A stretch of DNA of 64,000 nucleotides from Hyphomicrobiaceae bacterium (GTDB lineage: Bacteria > Pseudomonadota > Alphaproteobacteria > Rhizobiales > Hyphomicrobiaceae), in contig WBUN01000010.1 in NCBI GenBank assembly GCA_008933705.1, positions 1 to 64,000 on the forward strand. The letters are read 5' to 3'. Positions 28,372 through 36,814 of the stretch are shown in pieces. Under the pieces are notes generated by a model, which was given only the letters and a program-made list of their open reading frames with translations, was not told the origin of the DNA and ran no database searches. Made by a program: the position numbers and the translations under genes. Each line of letters opens with the position of its first letter. Positions within the stretch are counted from its first letter, which is position 1.

Positions 28372-31300
28372 CTACGCGGCGACCGGAAAAGCTGCCTTCG
28401 CGTGCGATTCGGACCTCGCCCCATCGGCCGGCAGCGCCTCATGGCGGCCTGGCGCCTCGATCCTGAAGGCAAGCGCATAGAGGGCCGGCAAGAACGTGAG
28501 GGTCAGGATCGTCGCCGCAATCAGCCCGCCCATCATCGCCAGCGCCATCGGCGCCCAGAACACTTCGCCGACCAGCGGAATGAGAGCCAGGACAGCGGCG
28601 GCAGCGGTAAGCGTGATGGGCCGGAAGCGGCGCACGGCCGACTCCACCACCGCCGTGAAGGCATCGTGGCCTTCGGCTATGTCCTGCTGGATCTGATCCA
28701 CCAGGATCACGCTGTTGCGCATGATGATGCCTGCGAGCGCGATGACGCCGAGAATGGCGACGAAGCCGAACGGGGCCTGAAATGCCAAGAGCGCACTGGC
28801 CGCGCCGATAAGACCGAGCGGACCAGTCACCAGCACAAGCAAGGTTTTGCCGAAGTGCTGCAGCTGCACCATCAGCAGCAGAAGAATGGCGAGAAGCATC
28901 ACGGGCATCTTCTCATTGATCGACGCTTGGCTTTTGGCCGACTCTTCGACAGCACCCTGCAGCTCGATGTGATAGCCCGCGGGCAGCCCATCACGCAGCG
29001 GCTTCAGCTTGGCAAACACCGCGTTGGCAACGTCCGGCGACTGTACGTTGTCCGGCACAACGCCGCGAACGGTGATGGACGGCAGCCGGTCTCGCCGCCA
29101 TTGGATTCCCGGTTCGTAGACGACGCTGGACTTGATGACCTGGCGCAGCGGCACAGATGCGCCGCCGGCGGTCTTCACGTAGACGTTGTCCAAAGCCGAA
29201 AGGAGGTTGCGGGTGTCGGACGGCTCGCGCAGCATCACCTTGATGGTCTCATCGCCGTCGCGGAACTCTCCGATCTGGAAGCCGGAAAGCATCGCCTGCA
29301 GCGAGCGGCGCACCGTCTGCGATGTGACCCCCAGGGCGCGGGCGCGATCCTGGTCGATGTCGAGCTTCAAGCTCGGCACCGGCTCGAGCCAGTCGTTGTG
29401 CACCATGCCGACCGCAGGTGTTGCACGCATGACGTCGCCGACCTCGGCTGCGAGCCGGCGCACCTCTTCACGATCAGGCCCTGTCACACGCACCTGCACC
29501 GCCCAGCCGACCGGTGGGCCATTGAACAGGCGATCGGCCTTGGAGCGCACACCCGGGAATTCCTCCGCCAGCAACGCGCGCACGCGGACAAGTGCCCGCT
29601 CACGCCCCTCAAGAGACTTCGACATCAGCAGCAGCTGGGCGAAGTTCTGGTTCTTGAGCTGCTGGTCGAGCGGCAGATAGAAGCGCGGCGCGCCTTCGCC
29701 GATGAAGCTCGCGACGTAGGCGAGATCCGGATCCTTCAAGAGCCGCTGCTCCAGGCGCTTCGCGTCGCGCTCGGTCTCCTCGAAGGAGGCGCCCTCGGGC
29801 AGCCAAAGATCGACCAGGATCTCGGGGCGGTTGGATGTGGGGAAGAACTGCTTTGGAATGAGCGCGAAGCTGGCGATGCTTGCGACCAAGGCGGCGAAGG
29901 TCAGGGCGACGACGGTCCAGCGGCGGCGGATACACCACGCCACAACCGAGCGGATCGCGCGATAGGGGCGGCTGTTGAACGCATCGTGATCGCCTGCCGC
30001 CGCTCGGCGAACTTTGAGCAGCCGGTAGCCCATCCACGGCGTGAAGTACACCGCGGCGAACCATGAGATCATAAGTGCGATGCCCGTCACCCAGAAAAGC
30101 GTGCTGACGTACTCGCCAGCCTGACTTTGTGCGAAGCCGACCGGAATGAAGCCGGCCACGGTGATCAAAGTGCCGGTCAGCATCGGAAAGGCGGTGGACG
30201 TGTACGCGAAGGTCGCTGCACTGAGCCGGTCATTGCCCTCCTCGAGCTTTCGATCCATCATCTCGACCGCGATCATCGCATCGTCGACCAGCAGGCCGAG
30301 CGCAATGATGAGCGCGCCGAGCGAAATGCGGTGAAGGTCGATGCCCATCAGCGACATGGCCAGGAATGTGGCGGCCAGCACCATGGGGATCGTCAGGGCG
30401 ACAACGAGACCCGCGCGCCAGCCGAGGGCCACGAGCGAGACCACCAGCACGATGCCGATCGCCTCGGCCAGCGCCTCCAGGAACTCGTGGATCGACTTGC
30501 TGACGACCTGCGCCTGATCCGAGATCTTGCCGAGCTCGATGCCGACCGGCAGGTTCCGCTCGATGCTCCTCAGCGCCCGCTCGACGGCGGCGCCGACCTC
30601 GGTGACGTTCGCGCCGGGTGCCATGGTGGTGCCGAGCAGAACCGCCTCCTTGCCCTGATAGCGGGTCGTGGCAGACGGCGGATCCTCGAGGCCCCGTCTG
30701 ACGTCAGCGATGTCGCCGAGCCGGAAGGTGCGCTGCCCGGCACGCAACCGCAGGTCGCGCACATCCTCCATCGACCTAAGCCCGCCTTGCACGTCGATTC
30801 GGACCGAGCGCTCGCTTGTCTCGATCCGCCCCGCAGGATCCATGGAATTCTGGCCGGCCAGAGCCGCCTGGATGTCGAGCGCTGAGAGGCCACGCTCGGC
30901 AAGTGCTGCTGACGACACCTCGATGAAGATGCGCTCCTCCTGGAGCCCGAGCAGGTCGACCTTGGCGACGCCGGGAATGCGCAGCAGGATGTCGCGGGCA
31001 TTCTTCGCAAAGGTCTTGAGCTCGGGGTAGCTGAACCCTTGTCCGGTCATTGCGTAAAGCGAGATGTAGGTGTCGCCGAACTCGTCGTTGAAGAACGGAC
31101 CGACAACCCCCTCGGGCAACGTCTGGCGGATATCACCGACCTTCTTGCGCGCCTGATAGAAGGCTTCCCTGACAGCCTCACCGCGCACGGCGCCTTTCAG
31201 GTTGACGAAGATGCTGGCAAGACCAGGCCGCGTGTAGGAGCGGATGAAGTCGAGACCCGGAGTTTCCTGCAACTTGCGCTCGATCTTGTCGACGACCTGG

Positions 31301-31521
31301 TCCTGCATCTCTTCAGCCGTCGCACCTGGCCACAGCACCTGCACCACCATGACGCGGAATGTGAAGTCCGGATCCTCCTTTTGCCCGATGCGCAGCAACG
31401 AGAAGGCGCCCGCGGCCAGCAACAGCACGAGCAGAAACGCTGTGAAGCTGCCATGATCAATGGCCCAGCGGGACAGGTTGAAACCTCCCGATGCCTGAGC
31501 GTGGGTCGGATCAGCGGCCAT
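28372..31521 (-). CDS. RND-family efflux transporter permease (AcrB/HAE1-like)
   Basis: 1049 aa; RND signatures LDFIRSYTRPGLASI, LGLLVDDAMIAVEMMDR, GIIMRNSVILVDQIQQD. Confidence 0.95.
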   Translation of the reverse strand: MAADPTHAQASGGFNLSRWAIDHGSFTAFLLVLLLAAGAFSLLRIGQKEDPDFTFRVMVVQVLWPGATAEEMQDQVVDKIERKLQETPGLDFIRSYTRPGLASIFVNLKGAVRGEAVREAFYQARKKVGDIRQTLPEGVVGPFFNDEFGDTYISLYAMTGQGFSYPELKTFAKNARDILLRIPGVAKVDLLGLQEERIFIEVSSAALAERGLSALDIQAALAGQNSMDPAGRIETSERSVRIDVQGGLRSMEDVRDLRLRAGQRTFRLGDIADVRRGLEDPPSATTRYQGKEAVLLGTTMAPGANVTEVGAAVERALRSIERNLPVGIELGKISDQAQVVSKSIHEFLEALAEAIGIVLVVSLVALGWRAGLVVALTIPMVLAATFLAMSLMGIDLHRISLGALIIALGLLVDDAMIAVEMMDRKLEEGNDRLSAATFAYTSTAFPMLTGTLITVAGFIPVGFAQSQAGEYVSTLFWVTGIALMISWFAAVYFTPWMGYRLLKVRRAAAGDHDAFNSRPYRAIRSVVAWCIRRRWTVVALTFAALVASIASFALIPKQFFPTSNRPEILVDLWLPEGASFEETERDAKRLEQRLLKDPDLAYVASFIGEGAPRFYLPLDQQLKNQNFAQLLLMSKSLEGRERALVRVRALLAEEFPGVRSKADRLFNGPPVGWAVQVRVTGPDREEVRRLAAEVGDVMRATPAVGMVHNDWLEPVPSLKLDIDQDRARALGVTSQTVRRSLQAMLSGFQIGEFRDGDETIKVMLREPSDTRNLLSALDNVYVKTAGGASVPLRQVIKSSVVYEPGIQWRRDRLPSITVRGVVPDNVQSPDVANAVFAKLKPLRDGLPAGYHIELQGAVEESAKSQASINEKMPVMLLAILLLLMVQLQHFGKTLLVLVTGPLGLIGAASALLAFQAPFGFVAILGVIALAGIIMRNSVILVDQIQQDIAEGHDAFTAVVESAVRRFRPITLTAAAAVLALIPLVGEVFWAPMALAMMGGLIAATILTLTFLPALYALAFRIEAPGRHEALPADGARSESHAKAAFPVAA

Positions 31522-31574
31522 GGAGCGCTCCTGGGCTGGCAGTGTCTCGCCTCGACAAGCTTCCGATGTTGCGT

Positions 31575-32726
31575 TCAGGGCGTTGCAGCTTGCGCGCGCT
31601 CGCCCGGGAGCCGGATAGGCATGCCGTCGCGGAGGAATTGCACACCCGCGGTCACAACCATGTCGCCGGCCTGCAAGCCGCTGGCGATCTGCACGCCGCT
31701 TTCCGCAATCCCACCGAGAGAAACCGCCGTCTTGCGCACAACCTTGCTTGCCGCGTCCACGACGAACGCCACGGTCCCGCCGCCTTCGCCTTCGGTCACC
31801 GCGGCGAGAGGCACTACCAGGAGTGCAGCGTTCTCATCGATGGTCAGCGCAACCGATGCGGTCATGCCGAGCCGCATGGTCTGGGGCGGCTCCTCCACAG
31901 CGACGCGAACAGCATAGGTCCGTGAGGCGGGGTCGGACTGGCCGGCTATTTCCCGTATGCGCCCGCTGATGCTGACACGAGGACCGGCCCAAAGCGTGAT
32001 CTTGGCCGGCTGTCCTATGGCGAGACGTGCTGCATCCTGCTCCGGGACGGCGACCGCAATTTCTGTCTCTCCTGCCTCGGCCAACGTTATGACCGCCTGA
32101 CCGGCGCCAACGACTTGCCCCGGCTCGCCCGTCACTGCCGTGACTATCCCCGCCTTGTCCGCCTTGAGCGTGGCGTAGCCGACCGCATTGATGGCCTGGA
32201 GCAGTTGCGCCTCCGCGCTGTCCAGCGCGGCCACGGCCGCTTCCAGCTCATTGCGCCTCGTGTCGTGGGCCGCCTGCGAGATGATCGCTTTCGGCAAGAG
32301 AACGTTGGCACGCTCCAAGTTGTCCCTTGCCACGTCCCGACGACTGCGCGCCGCAGCCACCGTTGCTCGGGCAGCGTTCTCCGCGAGCTTCAGATCGGTC
32401 TCATCCACACGCGCGATCACCTGATCAACCTCGATGCGATCGCCGACGTTGACCGAGCGCGCCACGATCTTGCCCGGCACGCGAAAGCCGAGCGCACTCT
32501 CGATCCTCGGCCGCACCACGCCCGAATAGGTGAGTGTGCGCCCTTGGGGGGCAGCAGTGACGATGGCGACCTTTACCGGACGCGCGACCTCTTCCTGGAC
32601 CGCAGCCTCGCCTTTGCAGCCGGCGATCAGCGCCGCCAATCCGAGGATACCGACGCGACCAATGTTGCTGCTCCATCTGCTCGCTCGGGCATGAGGCGTG
32701 CCCGAATTCGATCGCTTGGCGCTCAT
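31575..32726 (-). CDS. RND efflux periplasmic adaptor (membrane fusion protein), lipoprotein-like
   Basis: RVGILGLAALIAGCKGE lipobox-like; VRPRIESALGFRVPGKIVARSVNVGDRIEVDQVIARVD. Confidence 0.93.
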   Translation of the reverse strand: MSAKRSNSGTPHARASRWSSNIGRVGILGLAALIAGCKGEAAVQEEVARPVKVAIVTAAPQGRTLTYSGVVRPRIESALGFRVPGKIVARSVNVGDRIEVDQVIARVDETDLKLAENAARATVAAARSRRDVARDNLERANVLLPKAIISQAAHDTRRNELEAAVAALDSAEAQLLQAINAVGYATLKADKAGIVTAVTGEPGQVVGAGQAVITLAEAGETEIAVAVPEQDAARLAIGQPAKITLWAGPRVSISGRIREIAGQSDPASRTYAVRVAVEEPPQTMRLGMTASVALTIDENAALLVVPLAAVTEGEGGGTVAFVVDAASKVVRKTAVSLGGIAESGVQIASGLQAGDMVVTAGVQFLRDGMPIRLPGERAQAATP

Positions 32727-32790
32727 GAACGCTCCTGCTTCAGCCTGGCACTACCGCTCATTCGCATCGCGGGCCTGTGGCTCGGTGGCG

Positions 32791-32838
32791 TTGCGATGTA
32801 AGCGCCGCTAACATATGTTAGTGAAACTCACATCGCAA
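32791..32838. promoter_or_regulatory. 48-bp nested palindromic operator in RND/TetR divergent promoter
   Basis: TTGCGATGT-N9-TAACATATGTTA-N9-ACATCGCAA, all concentric about 32814.5; 19/24 dyad matches. Confidence 0.7.
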
Positions 32839-32894
32839 AGTGCTATTGGCGATGCTGACTTCTCAATTCCTCGTGAAGCGTCCATTGTGGCGTC

Positions 32895-33533
32895 ATGGGG
32901 AAAAAGCCGGCCAGCAAGGTGCGAAGCAAGGCGCGCTATCACCATGGGGAGCTGCGCGAGGCGCTCATCGCGGCGACCCGCCAGCTCGTCGAGGAGCGCG
33001 GCGCGGAGAAATTCACCCTCGCCGACGCCTGCCGCGTCGCGGGCGTCACCACCGCAGCACCCTATCGTCATTTCCGCGGCAAGCAGGAGATTCTCGAGGA
33101 GATCGCCTCACGCGGCTTCGAAGAGCTCAGGAAGCGATCGATGACCGTGGTCGCAGAGAGGGGCGAGGGCACCCTTGAAGGCATCATCGCCATGGGCCAG
33201 GCCTATGTTGCGTTCGCCGTCGAAGAGACGGCGGTGTTCCGCCTGATGTTCGGCCAGGAGCCCTCGCTCAAGAAGGCCGAGCATGTGGTCGGCACTGGTC
33301 ACGACTGCTTCACCAATGTCATCGATCAGGTTGCGCTTTACTGCAAGCGCAACAGAGTGCGCGGAGATGCGCAGGAGATTGCGCTGCGGCTATGGACCTT
33401 CGTGCACGGTGCCGCCTCGCTCTTGATCGATCAAGACTACAACGCCGTTGCCCCCCAGATCGATGTCAACCGGCTGATCGCCAGTGCCACGCCCGGTCTC
33501 CTCGCCGCGTCCCCGCGCTCATCCAAGGGCTGA
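32895..33533 (+). CDS. TetR-family regulator (putative repressor of the RND operon)
   Basis: HHGELREALIAATRQLVEERGAEKFTLADACRVAGVTTAAPYRHFRGKQEIL. Confidence 0.92.
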   Translation: MGKKPASKVRSKARYHHGELREALIAATRQLVEERGAEKFTLADACRVAGVTTAAPYRHFRGKQEILEEIASRGFEELRKRSMTVVAERGEGTLEGIIAMGQAYVAFAVEETAVFRLMFGQEPSLKKAEHVVGTGHDCFTNVIDQVALYCKRNRVRGDAQEIALRLWTFVHGAASLLIDQDYNAVAPQIDVNRLIASATPGLLAASPRSSKG

Positions 33534-33687
33534 TCTCTGAGCGGAGATATCTCGAGCAGTCGAAAGGCAACGGCTGCCCGGCGAGCGCGATCCACGGATA
33601 GCCCCTCGTGGTGGACGTGGTGGAGAGGCGCCTAGGCGTGAGGCCAGGACAGCGACAATCCGCTGTAACGTGCCGCTCGAGCCGGAC

Positions 33688-35445
33688 TCAGGCCTGAGAA
33701 ACAAGGTCGGCGTAGAATTGCTCGACGATCTCCGGCAGATGGCAGGACGAATAGGGGTTGGCATCAGCCGGCCCTGCCGCAGCGGGAAGCAGAAGACGGT
33801 CCGATCTCAGAACGTGGCCCTCGGCAAGGCCGCCGATGGTGCGGCGAAGGATCGACAGTATCCTGACGTCCTCGAACGCCACGGCGCCCGCCGGACTGGA
33901 CCGGCCGAGCGAGTCGGGCGGGAACAGTGCTTTGTGCCCGGTGCAGTTTGAATCGTCGAAGGCGCAGGCGTAGGCCAGCCGCAGCGGCCCCCGTCTTGCC
34001 CCTCCTTGCGCCTCGTGCGCATCGAACTCGCTCAAGACCTTGGCAAGCGTCGAGCAGGTCTTCGCAACCAGCTGCTCCTTGAGCGTGTGATACGTGCTGG
34101 CATCGGCGATATTGCCGTGCTCGAAGAAGACCAGGAGATTCTTCCACTGCTCATCATGGAAACAGTTGCCCTGCGCGTCCTGGATCAGGAACATCACCCA
34201 GAGGTAGGCGGAGTAGTAACCCGAGGATTGCGAGACGTCCGCCGCAACCGTTACGTCATTGTGCCGGCATTCGAGGACCAGTCGCCCGTTGATCGGCTGG
34301 CGCTGTCCGGCGTCCGAGCCGCCACGCACGAGGGCCTGTGCCGTGCAGACTTCGGCGTCGGAGAGACTCGGCCCCCACCTGAAACGCCCCGTGGCGACGA
34401 AAGGCGCAGCCGAGACGTTGAAGGGCTTGTTCAGCTGGTCGGCGGCGCGCTTGTTGAGGATGGCATGGAGCTTGGCGCGGAAATCGGCCGCCAGCCCTCC
34501 CTTGACCAGGATGTCGATCGAGTTGTTCTCGTCGCCGTAGCCATACTGGATCATCAGATCGCGCGGCGAATTCGCACTCTCGCCGTGCGCCCACTGCTCG
34601 CACGAGCACGGCTGGATGCTCGGCCCCCATAGCAGCCAGCAATTGAAGAGAAACGAGCGCAACTCGCGCAACTCGGTCGTGTAGAACGCGTCCTTCTCGA
34701 TAAGCCGGCGATAGTTGTCGAGCACGAGGTTCCAGCCGTCGTCTTCGGCGAAGCGATTGACGAGCCCTGTTATGAGAAAGATCGGAGCGATGTAGCCGGA
34801 TTGGAACCGCGCCTCGGTGAGAAACCTCGTCGTGTCCTCACCTCTCGGAAGCGACCGCCGCTCGAGCGCCTCGAAGTAGCGCTTGATCTTGGCCCGGCTG
34901 TCGTCGAGCTGGGGAAAGTCTCCAATGTCGACGGGGCCCAGCGGCTGCTCCTGCCCATGGGCCCGCCTCAACTTGCGAAACAGCCACTGGACAACAGCCA
35001 CGACGACGCCCGGCTCCTCGGTCAGGCGTTCGCGCAGCAGCCTGCGAATGTTCTGGCGGCGTGCCTCCTCAGCCTCGAGCGCCTCGTCGAGGCGGCGCCT
35101 GTACTCCCGTTCGTTGTAGTCGCGCCGATGCGGAAGCGCCGCGCGCGGCTGCAGGATCTGCAGCTCGGTGTAGTAGCGAGCGCCAATAAAGCGGCGGCGG
35201 GGAAAAGCCAGAAGCAGCGTTGGCGCGTACCACGACAGCAGCATCGCGCGCCCGATACCGCGCAACCAATTGACGGTGCGCGAAAACCATCCCTCCCGCT
35301 GGTCGAATGCCACCTCGCTGATGAAATTGCCGGCTCGGGCGATGCCGTAGAGGATGTAGGCTGCCGTGAGCGAGCCGAGCAGCAGCGGCACTTCCTCCCT
35401 ATGCTGCCTGACGAACTGCCATGCCCAGTCAAACGTGTTCATCAA
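33688..35445 (-). CDS. Large uncharacterised protein, N-terminal TM
   Basis: 585-aa ORF with coding-like composition; N-terminal hydrophobic segments; no family recognised. Confidence 0.75.
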   Translation of the reverse strand: MMNTFDWAWQFVRQHREEVPLLLGSLTAAYILYGIARAGNFISEVAFDQREGWFSRTVNWLRGIGRAMLLSWYAPTLLLAFPRRRFIGARYYTELQILQPRAALPHRRDYNEREYRRRLDEALEAEEARRQNIRRLLRERLTEEPGVVVAVVQWLFRKLRRAHGQEQPLGPVDIGDFPQLDDSRAKIKRYFEALERRSLPRGEDTTRFLTEARFQSGYIAPIFLITGLVNRFAEDDGWNLVLDNYRRLIEKDAFYTTELRELRSFLFNCWLLWGPSIQPCSCEQWAHGESANSPRDLMIQYGYGDENNSIDILVKGGLAADFRAKLHAILNKRAADQLNKPFNVSAAPFVATGRFRWGPSLSDAEVCTAQALVRGGSDAGQRQPINGRLVLECRHNDVTVAADVSQSSGYYSAYLWVMFLIQDAQGNCFHDEQWKNLLVFFEHGNIADASTYHTLKEQLVAKTCSTLAKVLSEFDAHEAQGGARRGPLRLAYACAFDDSNCTGHKALFPPDSLGRSSPAGAVAFEDVRILSILRRTIGGLAEGHVLRSDRLLLPAAAGPADANPYSSCHLPEIVEQFYADLVSQA

Positions 35446-35560
35446 CCCACCTATGGAAATGCGTGGGAGCCCCGACGTGCAAAGACTAGTGAATGGCGGT
35501 CAGGGGCGGTAGCAAGCTACTCCGGGGAAGGAGCATTAGAGTAGCGACGTGGCGCAATTG

Positions 35561-36520
35561 CTACAGGGGCGCCAGAAGATCGCGCAGCGTTGAAGCACGT
35601 TCAGCACCTTCAAGTCCACCTGGCTTTGGGAGACGCGCCGGATCGATCATCTTGAGCAACGCAACGCGCGCGCCGGCTGCCTCGAGAGCTGCAAGTTGTG
35701 CCAACTGCTGGTGGGCCTCGGCATCGCCTTCAGGGTCGCGGCCCTTGAGGACGGAGATCCCGAAAAAGCGCTCAAGATGCTGGCGCAGCAGCGATGGGTG
35801 CAGGGAGGGTGCCTCAGTGCCGAGCACGGCATAGACGAGGCTGCGGTCCGCCTGCTGATCGGCAGTGAGGGCGGGCTGCACATAGGCGAAATCGACGATC
35901 CTTGCGCCCTGCCGCGCCCAGAGCGCTATCCTGGCGAGCTGATCCAGGCCCGTGGCTTGCGTGTCGCGCGCGTAGTCCTGCGGCGTCATGCGATAGGGGT
36001 CGTTCTGCTCGATGAAGATGTACACCATGGGCGCTCGCGGGGACGCACGCCACTCCTGGGGAACGTCCTGCGGGTTCGTCTGCGCGAACAGGGCGAGCGC
36101 CAACCCCGGCAGCTCGGCGACCAGCTTCCTGAACACACCGCGTTGGCGCTGCGACGGCGGAACGAATATATAGCTGAGGTTGAGGCTCAGCGAGTGTTGG
36201 CGGCTGTCAGGCTCGGCGAGCGGAAAGGCTATGAAGTTGAGACCGCCAACCACGGCCCCGCCCGCGTTTCTCACGACGACGACGAACTCCCGAAATGGCC
36301 CGTAGCGGGCGCGCAGGGCTTCGTAGCCGGCCCCCTCGTTGAGTGCCAGGCATTCGGCGAACCCCGCGAACCCTTCCTTCTCGTTGGCAAGCACGAACGA
36401 GCTGTCGTAGGCGGCGAAGAAATCCTCAAGCACGCCGTCGGACGCTGATGTGGATGCTTCGTAGGTCAGGCCCGAAGGTGACGTCACCTTGAGGCGTGCC
36501 CCTTGCGTCTCGATCGTCAT
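35561..36520 (-). CDS. GNAT-like acyltransferase of unknown function
   Basis: VVVVRNAGGAVVGGLNFIAF...LSYIFVPPSQRQRGVFRKLVAELP resembles GNAT motif A. Confidence 0.6.
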   Translation of the reverse strand: MTIETQGARLKVTSPSGLTYEASTSASDGVLEDFFAAYDSSFVLANEKEGFAGFAECLALNEGAGYEALRARYGPFREFVVVVRNAGGAVVGGLNFIAFPLAEPDSRQHSLSLNLSYIFVPPSQRQRGVFRKLVAELPGLALALFAQTNPQDVPQEWRASPRAPMVYIFIEQNDPYRMTPQDYARDTQATGLDQLARIALWARQGARIVDFAYVQPALTADQQADRSLVYAVLGTEAPSLHPSLLRQHLERFFGISVLKGRDPEGDAEAHQQLAQLAALEAAGARVALLKMIDPARLPKPGGLEGAERASTLRDLLAPL

Positions 36521-36814
36521 TCCTGCAGTGGGCACAGCCGGCGGCCTCTTGAAGATCCTAAGCCCTGCCGACGAGTGCTGACGCCGAGAGTGACCCATAC
36601 CGACAGCAAGGCGCGGCAACGGTAGCGCAGGGTCGCTGCGAAGGGAAAGGGGACCGGGCCCGAAGCAAACATTCCACAGGCTGCGGCCAGGCCATTCCTG
36701 GGATGGCATAGGCACAGGCATCGTCGGCCCCAACCACCGTTGCGCATCCGCAAGCAACCATGCAATGCTTCGGCATTGCGCGCATCCCTGCCCTATGGAC
36801 CCGGAGGAAACGTT

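Noticed and set aside
26379-28478. 699-aa minus-strand ORF
   Set aside because: Antisense to gap, pgk and the CBS gene, which match known families; low-complexity R/H/Q-rich translation typical of high-GC shadow ORFs.
28315-30066. 583-aa plus-strand ORF
   Set aside because: Antisense shadow of the RND permease.
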